Part shown: positions 14,325-23,695 of the stretch, in pieces | Layout: each line of letters starts with the position of its first letter | Numbering within the stretch: position 1 is the first letter of the stretch | Assembly (NCBI RefSeq): GCF_001646655.1 | Contig: NZ_LPZN01000024.1 | Location: 1 to 35,752, forward strand | Direction of reading: 5' to 3' | From: Rhodococcus gordoniae | GTDB lineage: Bacteria > Actinomycetota > Actinomycetes > Mycobacteriales > Mycobacteriaceae | DNA length: 35,752 bases | Made by a program: the position numbers and the translations under genes | The notes under the pieces: generated by a model | What the model saw: the letters and a program-made list of their open reading frames with translations, nothing else | What the model was told of the DNA's origin: nothing | The model's database searches: none

Positions 14325-15929
14325 GTGGCTTCTTCGACGACGAAAATTACGCTGGCAGCCAGCGTCGTGGCCCTGATGGGTGCGCTGGTGATGTGCGGCA
14401 GCGACAATCCCGATCCGGACAACTGCCTGCCGACGCAGGGACCGTCCCGGTCACCGAACAGCCTGCGTGCTGCCACCGGCAAGAAGGTGCAGCCGATGGT
14501 CACCGGCACCTACACGTTCACCTCCGGTTTCGGCCCGCGCTGGGGTACCTCGCACAACGGCATCGACCTGGCGGCGCCGATCGGTACGCCCTTCTATGCA
14601 CCGATCGACGGAATCGTTGTTGCAGCAGGAGATTCCGGCGCGAGCGATGAGAACGGTTTCGACAACTGGATCATCGTCGACTCGGCCACCGCGGACGGGT
14701 CGACCATCTCGACGGTCTACGGGCACATGTTCCCGGACGGTGTTCTCGTCTCCGTCGGTGACGAGGTGCGCGCCGGGGATCTGATCGGCCTGGTCGGCAA
14801 CGCCGGAGGTTCGACCGGACCGCACCTGCATTTCGAGGTCTGGCCCGGGGGCCGACTCGACGGCGGATCTCCGATCGACCCGATGCCGTGGCTGGCCGAT
14901 GCGTCTGAACTCGACGCCCCGCAACAGCGTCCGACCTCGCCGAATGTGCAGCTGGTCGCGGCCGAGACTCCGCTCGGTGCCGGTTGCACCGGCCTGACGC
15001 GCCCCGGCGGACGCTCCCTCGCGCCGGGATCGGTCCCCGAGGAGTTCCGGGAGTGGATCGTCAAGGCGGCTCAGACCTGCGAGGCGATCGACGCTCCTTT
15101 GCTGGCCTCCCAGCTCTACGCCGAGAACCAGTTCCGCTACGGTCCCTCCTCGCCGGTGTCTCCGGCGGGGGCACGCGGGCCGGGGCAGTTCATGCCCGCA
15201 ACCTGGGCCTCGATCGGCCAGGACTACGACGGTGACGGCGTGGCCGACGTGAACTCCATCGGTGATTCGGTGATGGCGATGGCCGCCTACGACTGCCAGA
15301 TGTGGGAGCAGACGCAGCAGTGGCTCCGCGAGGGAAAAGTCTCAGGTGACGGCACCGAGTTAATGCTCTCGGCCTACAACTGCGGGCCGGGCAACACACT
15401 CGCTTCCGGCGGGGTGTGCGGCAACGCAGAGACCACGAGCTACGTCCGCAATATCCTGGCCGGCCGCGCTGACTTCGCCGGTGTCGACCAGCCTCGGCCG
15501 CCGTCGGTGAGTGGTTCGCGGGTGGTCGATGCAGCACTTGGATGGCTGGGCACCGATTACGCCTGGGGTGGCGGGGATGCCACCGGACCGACTCGCGGCA
15601 TCGCCGATGGCGGTGTCGCCGATGAGCACGGCGACCACAACAAGGTCGGCTTCGACTGCTCGGGCCTGGTCGTGTACGCGGTGGCGCAGGCGACGGACGG
15701 AAGAATCGTTCTGCCACACCAGGACTCCGCTCAGGTCAACGATCCTCGAGGGACGCCTGTAACCGAGGCGGCGGACTTGCAACCCGGAGACATCGTGCAG
15801 CCCTACCCCGGCCACGTGTGGATCTGGATGGGGGACAACAAAGTTGTCGAAGCACCCCAGTCCGGAGAGAAGGTCCGGATCACCGAATGGACGCCCCCGA
15901 AACATGTCAGAGCCATCCGATTTAATTGA
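14325..15929 (+). CDS. three-domain peptidoglycan hydrolase: M23 peptidase, lytic transglycosylase, NlpC/P60
   Basis: 534-residue exported cell-wall enzyme. N-terminal hydrophobic segment ends ALVMC, a lipobox-like site (Cys24). M23/LytM domain about 60-190 with HNGIDL (His80 region), GHM and the HLHFEV zinc motif (about 167). SLT-type lytic transglycosylase about 240-390 with the catalytic Glu in YAENQF (about 267), GARGPGQFMPATW and AYNCGPGN. NlpC/P60 domain about 410-534 with DCSGLV (Cys445), LPHQDSAQ and GHVWIWMG (His near 498). Together it can cut stem peptides, cross-bridges and glycan. GTG at 14325 preceded by AAGGGGGTGAG is preferred over the longer frame. In conjugation such enzymes make the local hole for the channel; the combination of all three is richer than the usual two-domain VirB1-like protein. 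Confidence 0.9.
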   Translation: MASSTTKITLAASVVALMGALVMCGSDNPDPDNCLPTQGPSRSPNSLRAATGKKVQPMVTGTYTFTSGFGPRWGTSHNGIDLAAPIGTPFYAPIDGIVVAAGDSGASDENGFDNWIIVDSATADGSTISTVYGHMFPDGVLVSVGDEVRAGDLIGLVGNAGGSTGPHLHFEVWPGGRLDGGSPIDPMPWLADASELDAPQQRPTSPNVQLVAAETPLGAGCTGLTRPGGRSLAPGSVPEEFREWIVKAAQTCEAIDAPLLASQLYAENQFRYGPSSPVSPAGARGPGQFMPATWASIGQDYDGDGVADVNSIGDSVMAMAAYDCQMWEQTQQWLREGKVSGDGTELMLSAYNCGPGNTLASGGVCGNAETTSYVRNILAGRADFAGVDQPRPPSVSGSRVVDAALGWLGTDYAWGGGDATGPTRGIADGGVADEHGDHNKVGFDCSGLVVYAVAQATDGRIVLPHQDSAQVNDPRGTPVTEAADLQPGDIVQPYPGHVWIWMGDNKVVEAPQSGEKVRITEWTPPKHVRAIRFN

Positions 15930-15995
15930 TACACAACGGATTTCATACGCCAGAACATCGGAAACGATGACACACCAGGAAGGGAACATCACACC

Positions 15996-16640
15996 GTGAG
16001 TGAAGAGTGGGACACGGCGGAATCGGCCGTCCGCACCCTCGGATCGACCCGGACAGTCCAGGCGATGACGGCCTCGGACCTGCGGGCTTGGGCTGCGGAG
16101 AACAACCTGATGACGCGCACCCAGTGGCCGAAGATCAAGCGCGAGCTCTACAAGCAGTTCGATGTGGACTACGACGCCCTGCGAGAACGCGAGCAGCGTG
16201 AACGGGCCGAAAAGCTGGCCGCGGCCGCAACATCGGCTCCGGTGGTGTCCTTGGCCTCGGCCGGCGACGAACGTGGCTCGTTCGCCGTCGTCGGCGATGC
16301 CGACACCAGCGATGTCGCCTGGTACGGATCGTTCCACAAGGACGATCGGATCTTCCGGCCCGGCGATCAGGACTCGGCGGATGAAGCCAGCGCCGGTAAA
16401 GCCGTGTTCCTCGCTGCGAAAGTCCGCGACCACCTCGAGGTCGAGGCGGTTCGGTTGCGTCTGCGGGTGAGCAGTGAACGCATCGACGGGGTAAAACTGG
16501 CCGATCTCGCGGCAAAAAAGCAGGTCATCCTCGATCTCGAGGTGACGCCGACCGGGAATCCGGCCGAGCAGTGGTGCCTCGAACCGGGCTACGGCGAATG
16601 GCGGGCGATCCGCCTGTCGGATCTGGTGGTGGCCGAATGA
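15996..16640 (+). CDS. hypothetical cytoplasmic protein of the transfer operon
   Basis: 214-residue soluble protein, GTG start with AGGAAGGG about 11 bases upstream. The N-terminal 75 residues are helical and charged (TASDLRAWAAENNLMTRTQWPKIKRELYKQF, REREQRERAEKLAAA), resembling a DNA- or subunit-interacting helical domain; the rest is mixed alpha/beta without recognisable motif. Its stop overlaps the next start (ATGA at 16637), so it belongs to the transfer operon. I do not recognise the family. Confidence 0.6.
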   Translation: MSEEWDTAESAVRTLGSTRTVQAMTASDLRAWAAENNLMTRTQWPKIKRELYKQFDVDYDALREREQRERAEKLAAAATSAPVVSLASAGDERGSFAVVGDADTSDVAWYGSFHKDDRIFRPGDQDSADEASAGKAVFLAAKVRDHLEVEAVRLRLRVSSERIDGVKLADLAAKKQVILDLEVTPTGNPAEQWCLEPGYGEWRAIRLSDLVVAE

Positions 16641-17236
16641 TCCGCCGACTGGCACTGATCGGTGTCCTCGCCGGAGCCCTAACGGTGGCCGGATGCAGCT
16701 CCGAGACCGACCAGGACCAGAGCACTACGAACTCGTCGGCACAGCCGTCGTCGACGGAGGCATGGCCTCCCACCGTACCGGCTGCACCCACCGAGCAGTC
16801 CACCCCCGCTCCGGCGGCACCGAGTGTGGACACCTCCGATCCGGGCGAGCTCGGCCGCACGGTCGTCGAGACCTGGTTCTCCTATGACACCCGTACCGAC
16901 ACCAATCGCAACGACGCGCCTGTGCGGGCCGCCGATCTGGGCGTGCTGACCGGCGAACTCGACGCGCAGGTCCGCGCCGATGTCCAGATCCCGGTCAAGG
17001 CCAGCGGTGAGTGGGCACAGTGGGCGTCGCAGGGCGCGACGGTCACCGCCGTGGCGGTGGAGGTCCCCAACCAGGGACAGGCCAATACCGCGACGAAGTA
17101 TCACGGCATGTACGAGGTGACCAGCACGGTCACCGATTCCAGCGGCACCGAGATCGGCACAGACGTGCAGTACGTCGCCGTGGTGCTGACCGACAACGGC
17201 GACGGATGGCGCGTTTCGTCCGTCACCACCCTGTGA
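16637..17236 (+). CDS. lipoprotein with NTF2-like domain
   Basis: 199 residues with a clear lipoprotein signal: MIRRLALIGVLAGALTVAGC, lipobox VAGC with Cys20. A Thr/Pro/Ser-rich spacer (about 22-70) precedes a domain of about 125 residues (ELGRTVVETWFSYDTRTD, then several beta strands ending DGWRVSSVTTL) with the order helix, helix, antiparallel sheet of NTF2/VirB8-like domains. It would be anchored on the outer face of the membrane. Translationally coupled to the gene before (ATGA) and close to the ParA-like gene after it. Likely channel assembly factor. Confidence 0.7.
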   Translation: MIRRLALIGVLAGALTVAGCSSETDQDQSTTNSSAQPSSTEAWPPTVPAAPTEQSTPAPAAPSVDTSDPGELGRTVVETWFSYDTRTDTNRNDAPVRAADLGVLTGELDAQVRADVQIPVKASGEWAQWASQGATVTAVAVEVPNQGQANTATKYHGMYEVTSTVTDSSGTEIGTDVQYVAVVLTDNGDGWRVSSVTTL

Positions 17237-17246
17237 GGTGAGCGTG

Positions 17247-18761
17247 ATGGCTGACATCGCTGACTACAACCACGAACCGACCATCGACCCGCGTCGGCTG
17301 CGGCTACGCCCGAACCGTCCCGCTGTCGAACCCGAACCGGCCCCGGCTCCTGAGCCTGTAACCGAGGACATCGCCGATCCGTACGGGGTCGGAGTAGATG
17401 CTCTCGCGGCCGTCGACGAGCCGATCGCGCCGACAGCAATGCCGTCCACCGGGCACGGCGCACTGTTCGACGAGGCCGCCTCACCGGCACTTTCCCAGCC
17501 TGCTCAGTGGGGTTGGCGGGGTCGGATCAATGCAGCTCTGGGAACGAAACTGGCCCCGAAGGCGGCCTCGGCAGAGACCGGCCACCGGGCGGCGGTCGAA
17601 GCGATCCAGCGAACGCTGCCGGGTTCGGGCACGGTCGCTGTGGTCAACACCAAGGGCGGAGCCGGCAAAACTCCGACGTCGATTGCGCTGGCAGCGATGC
17701 TCGGTAAGCATCGCGGCCGCGGGGTCGTGGCGGTGGATATGAGCGAGGCCGGCGGCACCCTCGGCATTCGCGCAGCGCGCACCGCACCCATCGAACGCAC
17801 GGTGTGGGATGTCCTCGACAACGCATCGCGGCTGATGTCGGCCGACGTCGAGGCGGGGGAGCTGGCGGCGTATCTGCGGCTCCAGCCCACCCACGACGAG
17901 ATCCTGGCCGGGGACACCGATTCTTCCTACGACGACATGCTCGGCGAGGACGAGTGCGCGGCGTTGGGCGCGGTGCTTCGTCGCCATCGCGACCTGTTGA
18001 TTATCGACACAGCCACCACTCCGCAGGCCGGGGCATGGCAGTGGGCGGTGCGCCACGCCGACGTGCTGGTGGTGCCGCTGCCGATGCGCCGGGACATGGC
18101 GCAGCACGCCTACGCGATGCTCGACGGCCTCCGTAAGCGGGGGTTCGAGCATCTGGTGCGCTCTGCGATCGTGCTGCTGTGCGCGACGCCGGGGTCCGAT
18201 CCGAACCTCGAAACTGCGATTGTCGACGAGTTCGACTCTCTCGGTGTGCAGACCTACGTTCGGGTCCCGTTCGAGCCGGTCTTCGCCACCGGTGAGCGGA
18301 TCACGCTCGAGGCGTTGTCGCAGAGTTCGATCATCGCGTGGACGAATGTCGCGGCGATGGTGACCGATGCGCTGGCCGAGGCCATCGTCGAGCGGCAGGC
18401 CGGACTCCGGCAGCAGGGGGTACCGGCTCCGGTGGTCGCCCCGGAACCGGCTCCGCCGACGTTCGCGGCGGACGTTCCGGGCGTCGTAGCGCCCCAGCCG
18501 GCCCGGGCTCCCGAGTCGGTTCCCGCAGCTGAGCCGCCCCCGGCCCCGGTAGTGGAACCCGCTGCCGTTCCTGCTGTCCGGGTGCCTGAGACGGACCCGG
18601 CCAGGGACCTGCCCCTGGACTACCGGCCCACCGCCGAGACGGCGGAAGCGGCCCCCGAACCGGATGCCTCGAGCGAATCCGCTGCTGAGGTGCACCAACC
18701 GCCGGCCCCGGCCCGACGGCCGCAACCACCGAAGCCGTCGAGCTTCGATCCCTACGCCTGA
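17247..18761 (+). CDS. ParA/MinD-like ATPase of the transfer operon
   Basis: 504-residue cytoplasmic ATPase. Residues 1-125 are Pro-rich and acidic; the P-loop at about 136-144 reads KGGAGKTPT instead of the usual KGGxGKTTT/S, keeping the deviant signature Lys and the GKT. Walker B-like LLIIDTATT lies near 251-259. The ATPase domain ends near 385 and a Pro/Ala/Glu-rich tail of about 120 residues follows. Start ATG 17247 is preceded by GAGGTGA; an upstream GTG is less likely. Roles for ParA-type ATPases are plasmid segregation or polar positioning of machines. As it lies within the channel genes, far from the ParB-like genes at 2731-3257, positioning the transfer apparatus is one option and partition another. 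Confidence 0.75.
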   Translation: MADIADYNHEPTIDPRRLRLRPNRPAVEPEPAPAPEPVTEDIADPYGVGVDALAAVDEPIAPTAMPSTGHGALFDEAASPALSQPAQWGWRGRINAALGTKLAPKAASAETGHRAAVEAIQRTLPGSGTVAVVNTKGGAGKTPTSIALAAMLGKHRGRGVVAVDMSEAGGTLGIRAARTAPIERTVWDVLDNASRLMSADVEAGELAAYLRLQPTHDEILAGDTDSSYDDMLGEDECAALGAVLRRHRDLLIIDTATTPQAGAWQWAVRHADVLVVPLPMRRDMAQHAYAMLDGLRKRGFEHLVRSAIVLLCATPGSDPNLETAIVDEFDSLGVQTYVRVPFEPVFATGERITLEALSQSSIIAWTNVAAMVTDALAEAIVERQAGLRQQGVPAPVVAPEPAPPTFAADVPGVVAPQPARAPESVPAAEPPPAPVVEPAAVPAVRVPETDPARDLPLDYRPTAETAEAAPEPDASSESAAEVHQPPAPARRPQPPKPSSFDPYA

Positions 18762-18786
18762 CCTTCTGTGTGAAAGGACCCCTGTG

Positions 18787-19185
18787 ATGTCTCGCAATAC
18801 CTCGATGCGGTCGCTACCTCGTAGCGTGGCCCGTGCTGCGTCCCTTCTGTCGGCCACGATCGGCACGGTGTTGCTCACCGCCGGTACCGCCTCGGCTCAG
18901 ACCGACAATCCACTCGACGGAATCTCCCCTGATCTGGGGGTGTTCGGTCCTACGTTCCAGAGCACCTGGTCGCGGATTGCGGGCGGTATCTGGGGTGCGG
19001 TCCTGGCGGTATCCGCAGTCAACCTGATCATTTCGCTCTACAAGATCCGTAAGGCTCGCGCCGGGGGCTACCAGAGCGAACTGAGCGATTCGATGGATTC
19101 GGCCAAGACCGCTGGTGTGGCGTTCGGTTGCGTGGCCGGAGCCGGGATCATCGTCGGCGCCATCTTGTTCGTCGTCAACGGCTGA
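18787..19185 (+). CDS. VirB2/TrbC-like small membrane protein
   Basis: 132 residues: signal peptide (about 1-38, ending TASAQT), then two membrane helices (about 62-82 GGIWGAVLAVSAVNLIISLYK and 108-130 AGVAFGCVAGAGIIVGAILFVV) joined by a basic loop (KIRKARAGGYQ). Size, cleaved signal and two-helix layout are those of VirB2/TrbC-type subunits of type IV secretion systems. AAAGGA lies about 9 bases before the ATG. Assignment rests on architecture and operon position. Confidence 0.6.
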   Translation: MSRNTSMRSLPRSVARAASLLSATIGTVLLTAGTASAQTDNPLDGISPDLGVFGPTFQSTWSRIAGGIWGAVLAVSAVNLIISLYKIRKARAGGYQSELSDSMDSAKTAGVAFGCVAGAGIIVGAILFVVNG

Positions 19186-19218
19186 TAGCCGATCTACCAG
19201 CACTGTTAGGAGAATCAG

Positions 19219-19971
19219 ATGGCACCCGATTTCAGCTCGATCAAGCCGGGCTCCCAGCAATCGCCCTCGGCAACAGCAGCACCGACGCCGACATCCTCGG
19301 CGAAGACGGCAGAGACCAAAGGATGGAAGGCGGCGTTCGGCAGACTGCCCACATGGTTCAAGTACGGCCTGGTGATCCTGCTCGTGGTGACGATCCTCGG
19401 GAGCATTCTCGCGGGGTTGAGCGGCGGTAGCTCGGAGTCCGACACGGTGCGGACCGGGCACGGTCCCAACTCGATCACCAACGGTGTTCCGCATGGCTAC
19501 GACCACACCGAGGCCGGAGCACAGACCGCGGCCGCCAACTTCGTGCAGGCAGTGAGCCAGATCGCCCTCGGCCGGGTGACCGCCGCCGACCTGAAAAACA
19601 ACCTTGTCGGGGACGGCGCCAGCGATGCTTTGATTGCCATTGTCGAGGACAACGTCTCACACTCCGAAGACACCGTGATGAACAACATCCCGGTCCTGGT
19701 CAACGTCACGGACTACTCGGATGACCGTGCGGTGGTGTCGGTGTGGGCAGTCTCGGCGAGCCAGAGCGATCTGAGCGGCACGGGCAAGATCAGCGTCCTC
19801 ACGGTTTGGTCCACGACCACGGTGACCTTGGAGTGGGAGAACGGGGATTGGAAGGCCGTCGATTGGGCGTTCCGGTCCGGACCCGAGCCCGAAGAGGTCT
19901 CGTTCCCCGAAGGGGACTCCACTCTCGCCAAATTCGGCGCGAACGGCCTCTACACCTTCTTCGTGGAGTAA
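19219..19971 (+). CDS. VirB8/TcpC-like conjugation protein
   Basis: 250-residue bitopic protein: Pro/Ser/Thr-rich cytoplasmic N-terminus, a membrane helix (about 48-70, WFKYGLVILLVVTILGSILAGL) and an outer domain of about 150 residues. This has helices (GAQTAAANFVQAVSQIAL, AADLKNNLVGDGASDALIAIVEDNV) followed by a sheet (VLVNVTDYSDDRAVVSVWAV, TTTVTLEWENGDWKAVDWAF), the VirB8/TcpC order. AGGAG sits 6 bases before the ATG. The stop is 2 bases from the next start. Channel scaffold linking inner and outer parts. Confidence 0.7.
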   Translation: MAPDFSSIKPGSQQSPSATAAPTPTSSAKTAETKGWKAAFGRLPTWFKYGLVILLVVTILGSILAGLSGGSSESDTVRTGHGPNSITNGVPHGYDHTEAGAQTAAANFVQAVSQIALGRVTAADLKNNLVGDGASDALIAIVEDNVSHSEDTVMNNIPVLVNVTDYSDDRAVVSVWAVSASQSDLSGTGKISVLTVWSTTTVTLEWENGDWKAVDWAFRSGPEPEEVSFPEGDSTLAKFGANGLYTFFVE

Positions 19972-19973
19972 TC

Positions 19974-22103
19974 ATGCGACCCCTTGTCCGTACTTTTCTT
20001 GCGGTGCTGCTGGCAGTGCTTGCGTTGGCCTCAAGTGCGATTCCCGCGTGGGCGCAGCCGCTCAGTGGCGCTGCCGAAGGGTGGCCTGCTGGGATGCCAG
20101 ACGAGCTCAAGGAGTTCTTTCCCGGTCACCCGGAGTTCGAGGCGGCCGGGTGGTCGACCGATCCGGCGTGTGCGGACAAGGGTGGCGACTTCGGGCAGTA
20201 CCTCGCGCAGTATCTCCGCTTCGACCAGCAAATTCTCTACTGGGCGTCCCCGGTGACGCAGCGCATCGCGCAGTACGCCGAGCTGATGGGCGTCTCGGAG
20301 GATGAAGCGAAGCAAGCGGTGCTCGATGGCAAGGCTCCGACCACCTGGCCGGCATCCTTCCCCGGTGGCGACCCGGAGTTCTCGCCCTCGGCCAAGGTGT
20401 GCGCTGCGGATCTGGCGAAGTGGTCCGAGCCTGGCGGGAACCACTGGGGATTTACCTGGGCGGCAGCACCCGACGCCGGTTCGATCGCAGTGATGAAGCA
20501 ACAGAAGTGGGTCGACAACCTGCCGGACGACATCTTTGAGAATCCGTGCAGCGACCACGAGATGCTGTGCAACAGGGCCTATTTCCTCGACTGTGACAAG
20601 ACTTCAGGGCCGGATGAACTCGTACAGTGCCGCGCCTGGAACACGCGGGTGGGGGCGATGTTCGGCGGCATCTGGAACTGGAAAGAGCAGAACAAGGACT
20701 TCGCTGACCGGTTCCTCGATCTCGCCAGAGTCGGTGGTGTGGTCCTCAAGGCCGCCACGCCGCTTCAGATCCAGCTCGGCGTCGGCCTCGGTATGGCGGC
20801 CGTCGACAAGGCCGGTGACGTGGTCGCGTTCATCGCTGATCCGGGCAGCGTGATCGACGACTGGGCCAACAGCACCAAGGAAAGCGCGGTATCGCTGACC
20901 ACCTCGGTCCTTGAGGGCTTGGCGAACATCCACGAGTTCAACCCGCGGGATGAAGGTTTCCTGCGGTGGTACGCGGTCAGTTGCGGAATCGGGGTGTTCG
21001 TCATGTCGATCACCGCACTGTTCACGATCTACCGAACCTCCGCACAGAAATCGACACGAATGGAACTGGTGCACAGCCTGATCGGCTACGCCCCGTTAGG
21101 TGTGCTGTCGATGATGTTCGCCCCGGCCGCCGCCGAAATGCTGGTCCAGCTCTCGCACGCGCTGACCACCTCCCTGTCCGGACTGCTCAAGCAGGACTTG
21201 GAGCAGGCGGTGGTGTCCGTATCGGCAATGCTCGGAGGCATCACGAGCGACACCGTCGTCGGTGGCTCTCTGACCGGAATCGTGTTCTTCGGGTTGTTGT
21301 TCCTCGGGTCGCTGGCGTTGTTCTTCGGCATGTTGATGCACGCCGCTGCCTTGCCGATCCTCGCCGGCCTGACCGGTGTCGCGTTCGGATTGTGGGTGCA
21401 TCCGAACCTGCGGAAGAAGGCGATGCGCCCGATCTTCGTATTCATCTCGATCGTGTTTTCCAAGCCGGTGATCTTCCTCGGTCTGGGGTTCTTAGCCACG
21501 GTGCTGATCGACAGCAGCGCCGGGGCTTACGTCGACGGTGACCTCGCATCGCTTGGCGCCTTGGCGATGTCGGCGGTGTGCATCGGACTGGTCGGCCTCG
21601 CTCCGTGGTCGCTGCTCAAGTACGCCCCGTTCATGCCGTCCAGTGAAGATTCGGAAGGCTTCGGCGATACCGGATCGGCGACCGGACAAGGGCTGGGCGG
21701 CACTTTGCAGACCGCGCAGATGGCAATGATGGCCCGCGGCGGTGGTGGCGGGGGTGAGGTCGCTGCGGCCCGCTCCGCAGGGGCGGCACACGCCCATCCT
21801 GTCGGCGGCGGGAGCGTTGGTGGGGGAGTGGCCTCCACCTCGAACGGGTCGACGTCCCATAGTTCCGCCGGGTCGACCTCCCACCAGCACTCGGGTGTTA
21901 CCGCAGGTCATAGCGGTGGGGGGCATGGTGGGGCGAGCACTCGCAAGCTCATGGGAGCAGCCAAGGGCATCTCCGGCACGGTCGCATCGGCCGGGGTGGG
22001 AGCGGCTGTCGTGGCCGGGACCGTGGGCGGCGCAGCGCTGAACAAGGCAGCCCAGGCGGCACAGAACGCTCCTGAACGAGCCGACAACATGGGAGATCAG
22101 TGA
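19974..22103 (+). CDS. VirB6/TrbL-like polytopic channel protein
   Basis: 709 residues. Signal peptide about 1-28 (LLAVLALASSAIPAWAQ), an external domain of about 290 residues with several Cys (PACADKG, KVCAAD, NPCSDHEMLCNRAYFLDC), then about six to seven membrane helices between about 325 and 555. The C-terminal 130 residues are Gly/Ser/His-rich, cytoplasmic or flexible, ending in an Ala/Gly helix. Membrane core size and place between VirB8-like and VirB4-like genes fit VirB6/TrbL. The extra Cys-rich external domain is typical of actinobacterial versions only in my judgement, not verified. Its stop overlaps the next gene's ATG by one base (TGATG). Confidence 0.7.
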   Translation: MRPLVRTFLAVLLAVLALASSAIPAWAQPLSGAAEGWPAGMPDELKEFFPGHPEFEAAGWSTDPACADKGGDFGQYLAQYLRFDQQILYWASPVTQRIAQYAELMGVSEDEAKQAVLDGKAPTTWPASFPGGDPEFSPSAKVCAADLAKWSEPGGNHWGFTWAAAPDAGSIAVMKQQKWVDNLPDDIFENPCSDHEMLCNRAYFLDCDKTSGPDELVQCRAWNTRVGAMFGGIWNWKEQNKDFADRFLDLARVGGVVLKAATPLQIQLGVGLGMAAVDKAGDVVAFIADPGSVIDDWANSTKESAVSLTTSVLEGLANIHEFNPRDEGFLRWYAVSCGIGVFVMSITALFTIYRTSAQKSTRMELVHSLIGYAPLGVLSMMFAPAAAEMLVQLSHALTTSLSGLLKQDLEQAVVSVSAMLGGITSDTVVGGSLTGIVFFGLLFLGSLALFFGMLMHAAALPILAGLTGVAFGLWVHPNLRKKAMRPIFVFISIVFSKPVIFLGLGFLATVLIDSSAGAYVDGDLASLGALAMSAVCIGLVGLAPWSLLKYAPFMPSSEDSEGFGDTGSATGQGLGGTLQTAQMAMMARGGGGGGEVAAARSAGAAHAHPVGGGSVGGGVASTSNGSTSHSSAGSTSHQHSGVTAGHSGGGHGGASTRKLMGAAKGISGTVASAGVGAAVVAGTVGGAALNKAAQAAQNAPERADNMGDQ

Positions 22104-23695
22104 TGAGTGACAGTGAGCAGCGCACCTCGATCCTCGGCTCGGAAATCGCTCGCCGAGGACTGATCCCCGTTCCCGAACCGGTGCTGTTCGCCTATGCAGC
22201 GGCGCTGATGGTCTCGATGTTCCTGTTCGTCTTCTTCGGATCGACGATCTGGACACTGGCCGGTGTCCTTGCGGTGGTGGGCGGCACGCTGTGGGCGACG
22301 ACCGACATCAACGGTCGCCGGTCTTGGGCGGGGGAGAAACTGCACCGGATCCGGGATCGGCGGCGGCGAAAGCACGGTGAACACGTCTACCGGGCACCCG
22401 GTGATGAGTTGTACGGGGTGCTCGGAGCCGATCCGGGCTGGGAGTTCCCGGTGCCGCTCGGAGATGTCGCTCCGCTGGATCTGACCGATACAGGTCTCGA
22501 TGACATGTTCATCCTCGAGCACCGGACGCCTGGTGACAACAACTACTACTCGGTGGTGCTGTCGATTCAAGGGCTCGCCGAAGGACTCCGCGGTGCAGAG
22601 GAATGGGCAGTGACCTCGCAGGCGTTCTCGCGCACGCTGGCCTCGTTCGCGCGCCGATCCTCACTGCTTCGAGGGCTGGAGATGGTGCACCGCTCGGTGC
22701 CGGCCGATCTGACTCCCCACGTGGCGTGGATGGAATCGGTGGTGCGCGCGAATCCTCATGCACACCGGGTGATGCCCGCGGTCGAGTCCTACGGCCAGCT
22801 CATCGACGGTCTGGCCCCGGAGTCGGAAGAGCATCGTTGCTACGCCACGCTGATCTTCCCGAAGTCGATCGAACTGCTGTCGGCGGCCGGAGCGGTCGCC
22901 AAGCGTAAGGGCGTAGAGACGAAGGCCGGTATCGGCCAGGTCATCGTCGAGGAGACCATGCGGGCGGTCGGCGCGCTGACCTCAGCTCGTCTCGGACAGG
23001 TGCAGGTGCTCGGCCAACAGCGTGCCTGTGCGGTGTTCCGCTCGATGCTCGATCCGTCCTACGCACTCGACGCCCACCGTGGCGCAAACTGGGGCAACTG
23101 CTGGCCGTCGTATGTCGGCGGAGACCTATCGACACGGGTGTCCGACCGATGGGATACCCGCGTCGGGTTGATCCGGCCCGGTTCGATCGAACCGATCCCG
23201 CTGCACGCTGAATGGCTCTCGCCGCTGTTGACCGGCGTCGACCCGGACCCCGGCGATCCTGTTGAGGGGCTTCCGGCCCAGCCAACAATCCGCACGGTGA
23301 AGGTGCGGATGGATTTCGTCGATGCAGTCAAAGCGCGCCAGGTGGCACGCAAGGACGCGACCGAGGATGCAGCACGCCAGTACAAGGAGCGAAAGAAGGG
23401 CCAGGTCACCGACGGTGCATCGGAGGTCATGGCGTCGGCATCACTGCGTCGCCGCGAAGACCTCAAGCCGGGATCGGGACACCACGGGGTGATCTGGTCG
23501 ATGGCAGTGTCGGTCACCGCACCGGATGAGGATGCGGTGATGCGAGCGTGTGCGCGGCTCGAGCAGGCCGCCGACCAAGCCGCCATCAAAGAGTTCACCT
23601 GGTTCGACGACAGCCACGATGTCGCGCAATTCCTCACTCTGCCGCTCGGCCGCGGACTCGCGGCCACCAAGTACACCCGGGCCAAGGGGGTCTGA
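22103..23695 (+). CDS. SCO6880-family type IV secretion protein (PrgI/VirB3-like)
   Basis: 530-residue protein with two membrane helices near the N-terminus (about 25-47 and 52-70, the PrgI/VirB3-like part), a basic segment (RIRDRRRRKHGEH), and a long cytoplasmic part that resembles the N-terminal half of VirB4 without a P-loop. Phrases such as ILEHRTPGDNNYYSVVLSIQGLAEGL and GTHH-like SGHHGVIWSMAVSVTAPDEDAVMRA are those of SCO6880-family proteins of actinobacterial conjugative elements. GGGAG lies 7 bases before the ATG. It overlaps both neighbours by one base, and with the next gene it would make up a split VirB3-VirB4. Confidence 0.8.
   Translation: MSDSEQRTSILGSEIARRGLIPVPEPVLFAYAAALMVSMFLFVFFGSTIWTLAGVLAVVGGTLWATTDINGRRSWAGEKLHRIRDRRRRKHGEHVYRAPGDELYGVLGADPGWEFPVPLGDVAPLDLTDTGLDDMFILEHRTPGDNNYYSVVLSIQGLAEGLRGAEEWAVTSQAFSRTLASFARRSSLLRGLEMVHRSVPADLTPHVAWMESVVRANPHAHRVMPAVESYGQLIDGLAPESEEHRCYATLIFPKSIELLSAAGAVAKRKGVETKAGIGQVIVEETMRAVGALTSARLGQVQVLGQQRACAVFRSMLDPSYALDAHRGANWGNCWPSYVGGDLSTRVSDRWDTRVGLIRPGSIEPIPLHAEWLSPLLTGVDPDPGDPVEGLPAQPTIRTVKVRMDFVDAVKARQVARKDATEDAARQYKERKKGQVTDGASEVMASASLRRREDLKPGSGHHGVIWSMAVSVTAPDEDAVMRACARLEQAADQAAIKEFTWFDDSHDVAQFLTLPLGRGLAATKYTRAKGV

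Noticed and set aside
17481-18878. 465-codon minus-strand frame opposite the ParA-like gene
   Set aside because: Arg-rich shadow; the plus strand encodes an evident ATPase.
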